DNA of 64,000 bases from the NCBI RefSeq assembly GCF_013340845.1, contig NZ_AP020335.1:434001-498000 (forward strand). The letters are read 5' to 3'. Origin of the DNA: Hydrogenovibrio marinus (lineage in GTDB: Bacteria > Pseudomonadota > Gammaproteobacteria > Thiomicrospirales > Thiomicrospiraceae). A model generated the notes under the pieces. That model saw only the letters and a list, made by a program, of their open reading frames with translations. It did not search any database and was not told the DNA's origin. The translations under genes and the position numbers were made by a program. Shown one piece after another: positions 18,281 through 27,886 of the stretch; the stretch's first letter is position 1; each line of letters begins with the position of its first letter.

Positions 18281-19138
18281 TTAATGCTGTTCTAATTTTT
18301 TCGGTGGCGGGCAGTCGGAAAGTTCATCTGCCAGCGTTTCCGCACGAAGTTTAGCACACATCATCGCCTCTGCAACAATGTCCTCCAGACGATTGCTTTC
18401 AAAAGATTGGATGGCTTTTTCAGTGGTGCCATTCGGTGAGGTTACGTTTCTACGTAACTGAGCACAGTCTTCTGAGCTTTCCAGCGCCATTTTTGCAGCA
18501 CCAAACGCAGTTTGAATGGTCAGAATTCTAGCAGCTTGCTCACTTAATCCCATACCTTGAGCGGCTTTTTGCATAGCTTCCATAAATAGGAAATAATAGG
18601 CAGGTCCAGAACCAGAGACCGCTGTGACGGTATCTAAATCGGATTCAGTTTTGACCCATACGGTGATTCCAACCGCTCGAAGAATGTTTTCAGCCTGACT
18701 TTTTTGTTCTTCGGACACGAACTCGTTTGCGTAAAGTCCTGTAGCACCACTTTGAATCATCGCAGGCGTGTTTGGCATGCAGCGCACCACGGCAACCTTG
18801 CCGCCAAGCCAGCGTACAATATCAGTGGCACGAACACCAGCGGCAACAGAAATGATAAGCGGGTTTTTCTGTTGCATGGCACCACCGACTTCTGTGCAGA
18901 CGTTCTGCAAAACTTGAGGTTTAATAGCCAGAACCACAATATCGGATTGCGCTACTGCTGAAGCATTGTCTTCCAGGCAGGCGATACCAAGTGTTTGGGA
19001 AATGGATTGTCTTTTAGATTCGTTTGGATCGGTGGCAATGATATTGGTGGCGGGAAAGCCACTGGCAATAAGTCCCTTGATCAGGCTAAGCGCCATGTTG
19101 CCCGAGCCGATAAAACTGATTTTGATATTAGAGTTCAT
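18281..19138 (-). CDS. proC: pyrroline-5-carboxylate reductase
   Basis: This 285-residue Rossmann enzyme carries out the last step of proline synthesis. The dinucleotide loop ISFIGSGNMA lies at the N-terminus, VAVVRCMPNTPA near residue 115, and the dimerisation segment VSGSGPAYYFLFMEA near residue 165. I chose the ATG at 19138 because GGGAGTGG lies at a good distance upstream; a GTG at 19150 is the alternative. Confidence 0.95.
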   Translation of the reverse strand: MNSNIKISFIGSGNMALSLIKGLIASGFPATNIIATDPNESKRQSISQTLGIACLEDNASAVAQSDIVVLAIKPQVLQNVCTEVGGAMQQKNPLIISVAAGVRATDIVRWLGGKVAVVRCMPNTPAMIQSGATGLYANEFVSEEQKSQAENILRAVGITVWVKTESDLDTVTAVSGSGPAYYFLFMEAMQKAAQGMGLSEQAARILTIQTAFGAAKMALESSEDCAQLRRNVTSPNGTTEKAIQSFESNRLEDIVAEAMMCAKLRAETLADELSDCPPPKKLEQH

Positions 19139-19194
19139 TGTGTTAACCACTCCCTGTTGCTATTAGCGGTCAACACAATGGCATTTGATCAGCT

Positions 19195-21984
19195 CTAAAA
19201 CTCTCCCCATTCATCGCAACTTTCCATTTCTAGTGTGGAAGGTGGCGGTGTTTGGGTGTCTGTATCGCTATGGAGAGTGATATCAGAAGCCGGTTTATGT
19301 GTTACCGCTATTTTTGGTTTGTCTGTGGAAGATTTTACCGAATTTGACGTCGCTGAAACAGTCTTTGTCACAGGTTTTGGTTGAGAAGTATGTCGGGTTT
19401 CTGTCCCACCCATGGCAATATCTTTTTCAAGGGCTGTGATTTTATCAATCACATCTAGGCTCATGGACTCAAGTTTATCCATTTCTTCAGTGGCTTTCTC
19501 AACGTCACCGACATCCACTAAATCCAGCACGGAACCGATGAAAGCATGCAGGTTTGAGTGAGCGTGTTCTAGTTCCGTATATGACGGTAAATGGCTCACG
19601 ACTTTTCCAGGACCGTAAATCCATTTACCAAGAGCGCATTGAGTGCCATCGGATGCTGTGTTGCGATCAAAGTCAATATCCACATGGTTGATATAGGCTC
19701 TGACTTTGACACGCCATTGTCTGTGCCCTCGACGAGCACTTGAGAAGTCGAAGCCCATGGTTTCTGCGGGTGTGTAAAGGTGAGACATGAAATGGTTGAT
19801 AGTGAAAGCCAATATAGTATGGTCCATCGCTTCAGCCATGTTGCCAAGTTGCTCTGCTGTTGCAGTTGATTCTTCAACCAAAGCCGCATTTTGTTGTACA
19901 GCGCCATCAATGCTTGTGATGGCTAAGTTAACCTGGTCGACACCTTCCGATTGTTCGTGGCTGGACGCCGCGATCTCTTCAATAATCTGGTTGACTTTAT
20001 TGATGGATTCCGCAATACCATTCAATGCCTCTCCGGAGTTTTTGACATGCTGTGTTCCTTCGGAAACCTTCTGCACCGTATCCTCAATAAGGTTGCGGAT
20101 ATCTTTTGCTGCTTCCGCTGATTTACCAGCGAGATTACGAACCTCTCCGGCAACCACCGCAAAGCCTCGTCCATGCTCTCCGGCACGAGCCGCTTCAACC
20201 GCTGCGTTAAGTGCTAACAGATTTGTTTGGAAAGCGATGTTGTCGATCAGGCTGATAATATCGTTGATTTTTTGACTGGATTCATGGATTTGTTCCATGC
20301 TAGCAATGGCATTTTCCATCACAGTGACGCCACTGCCTGCTTGTTGAGCGCTGTGTTTGGTGACTTTGCTGGCTTCAATAGCATTGTCTGCGTTTTGTTT
20401 AACGGTGGAGGTCATTTGTTCCATGCTGGCAGCGGTTTCTTCAATGGAGGCTGCTTGTTGCTGTGTTCTGTCGTTCAGCTCAATGCTTGAGTTACTTATT
20501 TCAAGCGCGCTACCTTTTACGCTGTCTATGGCATTTTTGGTTTGCCCAATTAGAGAACCGAGATTATCGACAGCAACATTCAGTGCATCTTGCAATAGTG
20601 CAAAACGACCATGTGCAGGCGTTTCTATGTGGTGGTTTAATACACCATCAGCCATATCAGTAGCAACTTTAATGGCCTGGTTGATTGGCATTTCTAAAGC
20701 ATCAATTAATTCATTGATGGATTCACTGACTTCACGGGTGACGCCCGATATTTTTGAAACATCAATTCGCTTATCTAGGATTCCAAACTTCATTAAATCA
20801 ATAGTGTGTTTGACTTCTTCAAGGATGACAAGGTCTTGTGTACGATCTACCCATTCTACGAGCGTGCCAATACGTGATCCGGTACGATCTTTCATTGCCA
20901 TAACGTGCAATTCAAAATGGAGATTACTGATTTTGATATTTGCCTTCATTTCATCAGGCATTTGATCAAGCATGGCTCGATTGTGAGCAGGATTTTTATG
21001 GAAAATATCTATGTTCGAGCCAATCAGGTTTTTGATATCAAAGCTGGGAAATTCTGATTTGATCTGTTCATACTTTTCTTCAAAAAGGTCTTTTAGCCGC
21101 TCGTTCATATAGGTGATGTTGTAGTTTTTGTCAGCAATCATCACATTGCAGTCGGTCTTATCAAGAACTAACTGCATTTGACGAGCCTTGTCTAGCTGTG
21201 AAGCCGCTTCTTCGCAGCTTGCTAGGTAAGCAAGTGAAACAGATTCCATACTTTTGATTAGTTTTCCAGATGACGATCTAGCATCAACATTTTTGGAATT
21301 TAATATGTCACCGCTAGCAAGTTGCAAAAGCTGTTTCGTGTACTTCGCATAGTTGCGTTCTTGCTTAAAACCAACCCAAATAAGAGAACCCAATAAAAGA
21401 GTAAGCCCTGCATATTCCAGTGTAACGTGGGCGCCTAAAAATTTGGTTGCGATGATAGGAAGGAGTGCAATCGTCGCAATGGACGGAAGTAGCGTTGTTA
21501 ATTTGATGCCTGCGAATATATTGAGCTTTTGCCAGTTGATTCCGTAATAAATTTGTCCATAGTGAATATGGGCTTTGCCGGAAGCAATATCCTTATAGGC
21601 TTGTGTTGCAGCTTTCTTTTGTTCTTCATTAATGGCAGATCTAACCGACATGTAACCAATGGGTTTCCCATTTGCAAAAATAGGAGTGGCTTGTGCCAGA
21701 ACCCAGTAAAATCCACCATTTTTTCGACGGTTCTTTACTAATTGACTCCAAGTAAGACCACTTTTGAGCGTTTTCCACATGTCCTCAAATACCACTGGTG
21801 GCACATCGGGGTGACGAATGATATTGTGGGGTTGTCCAATTAGTTCATTACGAGTGAACCCACTTGCTGCCTCAAAAGCATCATTACACTCAATAATATT
21901 TCCAACTAAATCTGTTTTTGAAACAAGGTGAATGCCTTGTGGAACTTTGTACTCTTCGTTAGTTATTGGCTGGTTATTTCTCAT
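19195..21984 (-). CDS. chemoreceptor with PAS and zinc-binding CZB domains
   Basis: This 929-residue methyl-accepting chemotaxis protein starts with an Aer-like PAS domain ([21 protein letters not shown] near residue 28). A hydrophobic membrane region (about 160-205) and a second PAS-like region near 280-400 follow. The signalling hairpin tip, with [18 protein letters not shown], is near residue 610. The C-terminal CZB module carries HRQWR near 752 and [11 protein letters not shown] near 787 with conserved histidines. It probably senses redox state or energy from the cytoplasm, with CZB zinc modulation. A disordered tail of about 90 residues ends the protein. No che genes are adjacent. Confidence 0.9.
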   Translation of the reverse strand: MRNNQPITNEEYKVPQGIHLVSKTDLVGNIIECNDAFEAASGFTRNELIGQPHNIIRHPDVPPVVFEDMWKTLKSGLTWSQLVKNRRKNGGFYWVLAQATPIFANGKPIGYMSVRSAINEEQKKAATQAYKDIASGKAHIHYGQIYYGINWQKLNIFAGIKLTTLLPSIATIALLPIIATKFLGAHVTLEYAGLTLLLGSLIWVGFKQERNYAKYTKQLLQLASGDILNSKNVDARSSSGKLIKSMESVSLAYLASCEEAASQLDKARQMQLVLDKTDCNVMIADKNYNITYMNERLKDLFEEKYEQIKSEFPSFDIKNLIGSNIDIFHKNPAHNRAMLDQMPDEMKANIKISNLHFELHVMAMKDRTGSRIGTLVEWVDRTQDLVILEEVKHTIDLMKFGILDKRIDVSKISGVTREVSESINELIDALEMPINQAIKVATDMADGVLNHHIETPAHGRFALLQDALNVAVDNLGSLIGQTKNAIDSVKGSALEISNSSIELNDRTQQQAASIEETAASMEQMTSTVKQNADNAIEASKVTKHSAQQAGSGVTVMENAIASMEQIHESSQKINDIISLIDNIAFQTNLLALNAAVEAARAGEHGRGFAVVAGEVRNLAGKSAEAAKDIRNLIEDTVQKVSEGTQHVKNSGEALNGIAESINKVNQIIEEIAASSHEQSEGVDQVNLAITSIDGAVQQNAALVEESTATAEQLGNMAEAMDHTILAFTINHFMSHLYTPAETMGFDFSSARRGHRQWRVKVRAYINHVDIDFDRNTASDGTQCALGKWIYGPGKVVSHLPSYTELEHAHSNLHAFIGSVLDLVDVGDVEKATEEMDKLESMSLDVIDKITALEKDIAMGGTETRHTSQPKPVTKTVSATSNSVKSSTDKPKIAVTHKPASDITLHSDTDTQTPPPSTLEMESCDEWGEF

Positions 21985-22314
21985 AAGCGTCTAAGAGCTT
22001 CCTTGTTAGGTACAAAAATCGGATGTTTAAAAATATAGCTTTTAGTCATACTGTCTTCAATATTGCCTGAATAACATTACTTTTTGTAGTGTTTTTTTGC
22101 TTAGATCACCATAAAACTTTTTTGGGGCGGATGAACTTAACTTATTGAATTTCATTAAAGTTCTAAAAAAACGGTCGATAAAAAGTTAAACAGAATAATA
22201 AATGCCGCTCACACGGACGTTCAAGCGCTCAATAGGATGTGTTGTTCTGACGGTCGATAATTCGATTTGTTTATGAACGAGTAGCGCTTAAGGCTAAAAG
22301 TGAGGTGTAGACCA
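21985..22314. other. divergent intergenic region with a repeated ACGGTCGATAA
   Basis: About 330 bp separate the chemoreceptor from the plus-strand gene at 22315. An 11-bp direct repeat, ACGGTCGATAA, occurs at 22171-22181 and 22250-22260. The first copy has TAAAGTTC 10 nt before GTCGATAA, which resembles a flagellar sigma-28 promoter (TAAA, N15, GCCGATAA) but is one base short in spacing. No other feature is seen. Confidence 0.4.
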
Positions 22315-23322
22315 GTGTCAAATTCAATCATGCCATCAAGTGAAAGTGTTTCAGATTTGCTCGGCCAAAGTGGTCGTGCTGCTACGGTTTTGTCAGAATT
22401 ATTGAAGAACCGTCAGGATCATGAAGACGCCAACAACAAAAATAAGTCCGGTTTTCCGGTTTCGTCGTTATTGGATAGCTTTTCGCCTTCCAAGGCATTG
22501 CAACAGGCATCTTATGCTTCCAGCGCACAGACGCAGTATGCCTATAGCAATACCATGACCTTGAATCTCACCACGAAAGAAGGTGACCAAGTCAGTGTCG
22601 ACTTCCGCCAGCTTTATGCCGAGTACAAATCCTATCAAACACAGCAAAGTGTCAAGTCAGGACCAAGCGGCGCCCGTTATTTTGAAAGCACACAAGCAAT
22701 GGAATCCACAGCCTTTGAAGAACGTTTCGGTTTTTCGGTAAAAGGTGATTTAAATGACAATGAAATGAAAGCGATTTTTGATGTCTTTCAACAGGTGGAT
22801 AATTTGGCAAATCACTTCTTTAAGGGCGACATTGAGAAAGCCTTCAAAAAAGCGGTGGATTTGAATGTTGATTTCGGTCAGTTGCAAAGTGTGAGTGTTA
22901 ATTTACAGCAAACACAAACCTATGCGGCGAGTTACCAACAGGCAGCAGCCTATCAGCAACAAGGTAGCAGTGATGTTGCCAGTGCGAATGGCGCTACCCC
23001 TGGTTCTTCTGTTGTAGCATTGCCAGCGTATTTGCAAAAAATGCAAAACGTGGTCGATACCTTGAGTCAGCAGTTTGACAATGCCCGTCAGATTGCTGAA
23101 AAAATGCTTGCTGATGTGGTCGCATCACGTTTCCCTGAAGAAGGAACGCAGTCGATTATTTTGCAAAGACTTCAAGATTTGCATGATGCACTTATCAACA
23201 GAGTACCGTTGAGTGAAACGACATTGAAACCCAGCGGTATTGTGATCAATCCTAATAAGGAAACGGCTACGGATGCCGTGAATACAACGCCTGCTACCAA
23301 TCAGGATGTTTCTGTCGCCTGA
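22315..23322 (+). CDS. unknown soluble Gln/Ser-rich protein
   Basis: The predicted protein has about 335 residues and no signal peptide. The N-terminal 90 residues are low complexity (S, Q, N). A folded-looking middle follows (MTLNLTTKEGDQVSVDFRQL near 80 and FGFSVKGDLNDNEMKAIFDV near 140), then a Q/A-rich linker and a helical end. I chose the GTG at 22315 because GAGGTG lies 7 nt upstream; an in-frame GTG at 22300 is the alternative. The family is not recognised. The possible sigma-28-like site upstream hints at a flagellar link, which is weak. Confidence 0.6.
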   Translation: MSNSIMPSSESVSDLLGQSGRAATVLSELLKNRQDHEDANNKNKSGFPVSSLLDSFSPSKALQQASYASSAQTQYAYSNTMTLNLTTKEGDQVSVDFRQLYAEYKSYQTQQSVKSGPSGARYFESTQAMESTAFEERFGFSVKGDLNDNEMKAIFDVFQQVDNLANHFFKGDIEKAFKKAVDLNVDFGQLQSVSVNLQQTQTYAASYQQAAAYQQQGSSDVASANGATPGSSVVALPAYLQKMQNVVDTLSQQFDNARQIAEKMLADVVASRFPEEGTQSIILQRLQDLHDALINRVPLSETTLKPSGIVINPNKETATDAVNTTPATNQDVSVA

Positions 23323-23346
23323 TTGTTTGGTGTCAGCGATAAGCAA

Positions 23347-23369
23347 TCAAAAACTGCCAGGTTGGGGGG
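23347..23369 (+). repeat. single copy of the dispersed repeat
   Basis: The core CTGCCAGGTTGGGGGG, preceded by an A-run, lies 25 bp after the preceding stop codon. Relative to consensus the AAAATCTG part reads AAAAACTG. No complementary arm follows. Confidence 0.75.
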
Positions 23370-23488
23370 ATGGTCTGCCTCCAGCCATAACTATTTCCCA
23401 ACGTTCAAAAATATCAGCCAAAAAAACTAGTCTATTTTGCTTAGCCCATTTACTATGAGTGTAAAAAATAATAAATGGTGGCACGCTT

Positions 23489-25114
23489 ATGAGAACGATG
23501 CAGGATGCATTTGTCATTTTTTCGGTTGTTTTTACGCTCTTAATCACAGTGTTAGGGTTTTTCTGGTACCAAGTCTGGTGGACATTCGCTGTTTGGCTAC
23601 CACTATTATTGCTTGGTGTGCATGACATCTTGCAAACCCAACATACCATTCTCAGACTCTACCCTGTTTTAGGTCATATTCGTTATCTATTTGAATCCAT
23701 TCGTCCTGAAATTCAGCAATATTTCGTTGAAGATGATACCAATGGTAAGCCCATTAGCCGTGAATTCCGTTCCTTGGTCTATCAGCGTGCAAAAGGGGAA
23801 AGAGATACTATCCCGTTTGGAACGCAGTTTGATGTAACCCGTGTCGGATATGAATGGACGAATCACTCGCTTTTTCCCGTTGAAGCCATGGTGGAAGATC
23901 CAAGAGTGGTTCTTGGCGAAGGACGCTGCCGTTATCCTTACTGTTCTGCTCTGATTAATATTTCTGCGATGAGTTATGGCGCATTGAGTCAAAATGCGAT
24001 TCGCGCACTGAACCTAGGTGCCAAGCTAGGTAACTTTGCACACAATACCGGTGAAGGCGGGCTGAGTCCTTATCATCTCGTGAATGGTGGAGACTTGGTT
24101 ATGCAGATCGGCACCGGATATTTCGGTTATCGCACACATGATGGCCAATTCGACCACCATAAATTCACTCAAGCGGCAAAATTAGAACAGGTCAGAATGA
24201 TTGAAATTAAGTTGTCTCAAGGTGCCAAACCTGGTCATGGCGGCCTGTTGCCCGGCGCAAAGGTGACGGAAGAAATTGCCGAGATAAGAGGAGTGGAAGT
24301 CGGAAAAGATGTGGTTTCTCCACCGATGCACAGTGCATTTGATTCGCCTATCGGGTTGTTGAAGTTTATAGAGGAATTACGAGAAATATCGGGAAAACCC
24401 GTTGGCTTTAAATTGGCGGTGGGGCGTACCGAGGAGTTTCTTGCACTTTGTAAGGCAATGCTGGTGACCAAAATTGTGCCGGACTTTATTACCGTAGATG
24501 GCGGTGAAGGTGGTACGGGAGCAGCTCCTATTGAGTTCTCTAACTCAATGGGCACACCGTTAAAAGAAGCGTTGTATATTGTGCATAACGGTTTGGTGGG
24601 CTGTGGCTTGCGAGATCAGATTCGTATTATCGCTTCCGGTAAGATATTGTCTGCTTTTCATTTGTTTCGTGCGTTGGCGCTGGGAGCGGATACTGTAAAC
24701 TCCGCGAGGGGGATGATGTTCGCACTCGGCTGTGTTCAGTCATTACATTGCAATACAGATAAATGTCCAACGGGGGTCGCCACTCAAAATCCTAGACGTT
24801 CTAAAGCGCTCGATGTGCCAAGTAAGGCACAACGGGTTGCTAATTATCAGGGTTCTGTTATTCACCATTTCAAGCAAATGTTAGCAGCGGCGGGTTTGAG
24901 GTCAACAACAGAAATCAGTGCGAGTGATATTTATCGACGAGTCAGTGAAACACAAGTAAAGACTTTGGCGGAAATTTATCCGGTCATGCCTGCTGGCGCG
25001 TTGTTGGACGTCGACACCATTCCAGAGGATTGGCAAGGGTTTTGGGATAAGGCCAATCCGCATTTCTGGTCAGACTATCACAGCCAAGTCGTTGCAGAAG
25101 AAATGACGGGTTAA
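23489..25114 (+). CDS. FMN-binding glutamate synthase-family protein
   Basis: This 541-residue protein has two N-terminal membrane segments (about residues 7-50) and then a GltB2-type FMN/[Fe-S] barrel. The signatures include NISAMSYGALSQNA near 155, HNTGEGGLSPYH near 180, QGAKPGHGGLLPG near 242, and DGGEGGTGAAP near 333. The cysteines in CVQSLHCNTDKCPTGVATQ near 415 fit a 3Fe-4S site. It lacks the glutaminase domain of true glutamate synthase, and the physiological reaction of this stand-alone membrane family is uncertain. Confidence 0.85.
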   Translation: MRTMQDAFVIFSVVFTLLITVLGFFWYQVWWTFAVWLPLLLLGVHDILQTQHTILRLYPVLGHIRYLFESIRPEIQQYFVEDDTNGKPISREFRSLVYQRAKGERDTIPFGTQFDVTRVGYEWTNHSLFPVEAMVEDPRVVLGEGRCRYPYCSALINISAMSYGALSQNAIRALNLGAKLGNFAHNTGEGGLSPYHLVNGGDLVMQIGTGYFGYRTHDGQFDHHKFTQAAKLEQVRMIEIKLSQGAKPGHGGLLPGAKVTEEIAEIRGVEVGKDVVSPPMHSAFDSPIGLLKFIEELREISGKPVGFKLAVGRTEEFLALCKAMLVTKIVPDFITVDGGEGGTGAAPIEFSNSMGTPLKEALYIVHNGLVGCGLRDQIRIIASGKILSAFHLFRALALGADTVNSARGMMFALGCVQSLHCNTDKCPTGVATQNPRRSKALDVPSKAQRVANYQGSVIHHFKQMLAAAGLRSTTEISASDIYRRVSETQVKTLAEIYPVMPAGALLDVDTIPEDWQGFWDKANPHFWSDYHSQVVAEEMTG

Positions 25115-25122
25115 GTTAGGAT

Positions 25123-25809
25123 TTACGGAGTGTTATAGTTTCGAGCACCGAAGATGTCGGTGCCGATGCGCACGATCGTGGCACCTTCAAGAATTGCGGC
25201 TTCCAAGTCGCCAGACATCCCCATGGATAAAGTATCCAATGTTTGATTCGGTAGCTGTTGTTGTAAGGTTTTTAGCAAATCTTTCATTTTCTTAAAGGGT
25301 TTGCGCTGTTCTTCCAACCCGGTTCGAGGCGAGGGGATTGCCATCAACCCGCGTAATTCGATGTTAGGCAACTGAGCAACTTCTTTTGCAACGGAAAGTA
25401 GTTCTGTTGGTGTGAAGCCTGACTTGGTTGCTTCATCATCAATATTGACTTCAAGCAGAATCTTTAGCGGCGGTAAATCTGTTGGGCGTTGTGCACTTAG
25501 ACGTTGCGCAATTTTTAAGCGATCCACACTATGTACCATGGTGAAGTTTTCCGCAATGGGACGCGTCTTGTTGGATTGAATCGGGCCAATAAAGTGCCAC
25601 TCCAAATCTGGGCGAACTTCGATTTTCTCCAATGCTTCCTGAAGGTAGTTCTCGCCAAAACAAGTTTGCCCGGCTTCCGCCAAAGTGATGATGTCTTCTA
25701 TCGGTTTGGTTTTGCTCACCGCCAGTAATGAAACATGGTGATCAGGATCATGTTGACGGATTTTATCCAGCACTTGTTGATAGCGTTGTATCAGTTCAGG
25801 GTTCGACAT
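25123..25809 (-). CDS. yggS: PLP homeostasis protein (YggS/PROSC family)
   Basis: This 228-residue single-domain PLP-binding barrel has the PLP lysine in LLAVSKTKP near residue 30, then FGENYLQEA near 50, WHFIGPIQSNKTR near 72 and the C-terminal SMGMSGDLEAAI near 197. It helps control free PLP and amino-acid pools. It converges on the glutamate synthase-like gene with an 8-bp gap. Confidence 0.95.
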   Translation of the reverse strand: MSNPELIQRYQQVLDKIRQHDPDHHVSLLAVSKTKPIEDIITLAEAGQTCFGENYLQEALEKIEVRPDLEWHFIGPIQSNKTRPIAENFTMVHSVDRLKIAQRLSAQRPTDLPPLKILLEVNIDDEATKSGFTPTELLSVAKEVAQLPNIELRGLMAIPSPRTGLEEQRKPFKKMKDLLKTLQQQLPNQTLDTLSMGMSGDLEAAILEGATIVRIGTDIFGARNYNTP

Positions 25810-25905
25810 GGAAACGTCTCTTTAACATTAAAAATTCATTATTCGGACATTATACAAGGGTTAGAATGAAGACGTCACACATGAAAATCAAGATGGCATG
25901 AGCAT

Positions 25906-26706
25906 ATGCAAATGAAAAAAATACAATCAAGTGATGTTAGCTATCCTTATGACGAAAAGATGGCATGTCAAGACTATGAGAAAATTAAACAAAGCCTGCA
26001 AATAGAGCTTTTGAAGTTGCAGCATTGGATGAGGCAGGAAGGTAAACGTCTCATTGTTTTGTTTGAGGGTCGAGATGCCGCCGGTAAAGGAGGAACCATC
26101 AAACGGTTCATGGAGCATTTGAACCCGCGTGGTGCGAGAGTGGTGGCATTGGAAAAACCGACAGAGACTGAAGAAGGTCAATGGTACTTCCAGCGCTATG
26201 TTGAGCATTTTCCGACAGCTGGTGAGATGGTGTTTTTTGACCGCTCCTGGTACAACCGCGCTGGTGTGGAACGTGTGATGGGTTTTTGTACCCCATTGGA
26301 GTTCACCCGCTTTATGCATCAGGCTCCTGAATTCGAGCGCTTGCTGGTTGAAGACGGCATTGTGCTCATCAAACTTTGGTTTTCGGTCGGTCAGAAAGAG
26401 CAGCTGAAGCGTTTCAAGGAACGTAAACACGATCCTTTGAAACAGTGGAAGTTAAGCCCAATCGATTTAGCGTCTTTGGATAGATGGGATGATTACACCC
26501 AAGCGAAAGAAGACATGTTTTTTCATACCAATACCGCCGATGCACCTTGGACGGTTATCAAATCAAATGATAAGAAACGTGCGCGCTTGGAAGCCATGCG
26601 CTGTGTGCTGAATCATTTTGATTATGCTGAAAAAGATTCAAAAGTTGTCGGTGAAGTTGACCCCCTTATTGTCACCAGTGGTGAAGCGATTTTTACCGAT
26701 GATTGA
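25906..26706 (+). CDS. ppk2: polyphosphate kinase 2
   Basis: This 266-residue enzyme transfers phosphate between polyphosphate and nucleotides. Walker A is FEGRDAAGKGGTIKRF near residue 48. The PRGARVVAL segment, the Walker B-like MVFFDRSWYNRAGVERVMGF near 108 and the lid KLWFSVGQKEQLKRF near 158 are all intact. Length fits single-domain PPK2. The ATG at 25912 is an alternative start. A small gene follows 42 bp later. Confidence 0.92.
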   Translation: MQMKKIQSSDVSYPYDEKMACQDYEKIKQSLQIELLKLQHWMRQEGKRLIVLFEGRDAAGKGGTIKRFMEHLNPRGARVVALEKPTETEEGQWYFQRYVEHFPTAGEMVFFDRSWYNRAGVERVMGFCTPLEFTRFMHQAPEFERLLVEDGIVLIKLWFSVGQKEQLKRFKERKHDPLKQWKLSPIDLASLDRWDDYTQAKEDMFFHTNTADAPWTVIKSNDKKRARLEAMRCVLNHFDYAEKDSKVVGEVDPLIVTSGEAIFTDD

Positions 26707-26748
26707 TAGGGCGGGTTGTGACACGCTAAAAAGGAATGAGGTGTAGAG

Positions 26749-27015
26749 ATGCATTACAAAAGACATGCGAAAGAAGTCGTCGTCCGCTTTAAAAGAATGT
26801 TGGAACCGGAACAGGTAGACACCATTTCGGAAGAGCATTTCGAAGAACTGGAAACTTTGATTGCCGCAGCACTTGGCGTGGTGGACTCACAATGTAAACA
26901 TGAGATTGCGCAAAAGGTGGCGTTGCTGGCAAAAAGTTTGAAACATGAAGCCGAACATGTCGATACCCATTATCTTGAAGATATGGACTTGAATGGAATT
27001 CTGAAAGACGATTGA
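26749..27015 (+). CDS. small unknown protein downstream of ppk2
   Basis: The predicted protein has 88 residues, is helical and charged, and lacks a signal peptide or membrane segment. A GAGGTG ribosome binding site lies 7 nt before the ATG. Histidines are frequent (HYKRHAKEVV near the start, HEAEHVDTHY near 66), so metal binding is possible but unproven. It probably shares a transcript with ppk2 and is followed by a GC-rich hairpin. Confidence 0.7.
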   Translation: MHYKRHAKEVVVRFKRMLEPEQVDTISEEHFEELETLIAAALGVVDSQCKHEIAQKVALLAKSLKHEAEHVDTHYLEDMDLNGILKDD

Positions 27016-27031
27016 AAAATGGGCAAAAAAA

Positions 27032-27091
27032 AGCCCTCAATATGCGGGAGGGCTAAACTAAGGAGGTGTAAACATGAAAATACATGTTTAG
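27032..27091 (+). promoter_or_regulatory. hairpin followed by a perfect Shine-Dalgarno and a 5-codon ORF
   Basis: GCCCTC and GAGGGC (27033-27052) form a hairpin just after the 88-residue gene. TAAGGAGGTG (27059-27068), which is the exact complement of the 3' end of bacterial 16S rRNA, follows. ATG at 27074 then opens a five-codon reading frame (MKIHV, stop at 27091). The start codon lies in a second inverted repeat, AAACATG-AAAATA-CATGTTT-like. No longer gene follows. The function is unknown. Confidence 0.5.
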
Positions 27092-27204
27092 ACAAAGCCT
27101 CAACCTTGTCATGGGTTCATCTTAACGCAGTTATATTAGTGGGTTCTTATCCAATAGCGACAAGTGTTTAGCATTTCGCAGTACCAAAAACCAAATATAG
27201 TCAA

Positions 27205-27226
27205 AAACCCCATATTGTCAGGGTTT
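27205..27226 (-). terminator. probable terminator of the 27228 gene
   Basis: On the minus strand AAACCC (27226-27221) pairs with GGGTTT (27210-27205) across a 10-nt loop, and further T residues follow. It lies 2 bp past the stop codon of the minus-strand gene. Confidence 0.6.
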
Positions 27227-27227
27227 A

Positions 27228-27845
27228 TCAAGAATTCGTTATGGATTCGTTAAGGATTCTGAAGTCGATAACCCGCCAGCGCTCTTGCCATGAAGTTGTC
27301 GATTGCCATTCCGATAATGCCGTATCAATTTTGCCTTCAAAACACCCGGGTAACCCCTTTTCAGAACACAGTCGGTTGGGAATTTTCCAGTCCTCCAACA
27401 ATGGACAAGCGCCAATCGCTTCTGGCGGGAAATCTTCAAATAAAAACTTGGCGGGTTTAACTGTGAATGGAAAGTTTTCAGACGCTTCTAACAACGCAAC
27501 AAACTTATTGTCTGGTGCAGCGCTTTGTGCAAAGTGCAACAGGTTCGCTATGTTAAGGTCGGATGCGAGTAAAAGGGTTGGACCTTGCGTCGGCTCCGGC
27601 GCCAAGCATTCCTGAAAAATCTGCCAGGTTGGGGTATCGACATTGGAGCGAATGGAATCGGTATTTTCAATATCAATATTGGATGTGGACAAGAATTGTG
27701 CTTCACTTCCTTGTTGGCGAAAAAGCGCTAAATCACTGCCATCGATGTTGAGTTGAAACCCGAAGGGAAGCGGTGTTGCATCATCCAATTCGACGCTGGT
27801 GAGCCACCAGCCACCAGCTTGTTCGGTTTGGTTGAGAAAACGCAT
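27228..27845 (-). CDS. unknown protein, faintly ferredoxin-reductase-like
   Basis: The predicted protein has 205 residues. The middle (LLLASDLNIANLLHFAQSA near residue 92) and end (CSEKGLPGCFEGKIDTAL near 158) are spaced like the nucleotide-binding loop and CGP motif of ferredoxin-NADP reductase or PyrK proteins, but the glycines are lost. It may therefore be a degenerate relative; this is a weak call. It lies 41 bp downstream of pyrC'. One copy of the dispersed repeat lies inside it, encoding PTWQIF at about residues 72-77. Confidence 0.5.
   Translation of the reverse strand: MRFLNQTEQAGGWWLTSVELDDATPLPFGFQLNIDGSDLALFRQQGSEAQFLSTSNIDIENTDSIRSNVDTPTWQIFQECLAPEPTQGPTLLLASDLNIANLLHFAQSAAPDNKFVALLEASENFPFTVKPAKFLFEDFPPEAIGACPLLEDWKIPNRLCSEKGLPGCFEGKIDTALSEWQSTTSWQERWRVIDFRILNESITNS
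27615..27634 (+). repeat. dispersed repeat inside the 27228 gene
   Basis: AAAAATCTGCCAGGTTGGGG is a full match to consensus, lying in a coding sequence on the opposite strand. It is read there as T-P-T-W-Q-I-F, a different frame from the copy in nnrED. Confidence 0.9.
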
Positions 27846-27886
27846 GAGTCTTTCGAGGGCTTAAAACCGGTAAAACACTGGCGTGT

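Noticed and set aside
21985-22060. Sigma-28 promoter for the chemoreceptor on the minus strand (TAAA ... TCCGATTT)
   Set aside because: The spacing is 17 nt instead of about 15 and the -10 part is poor.
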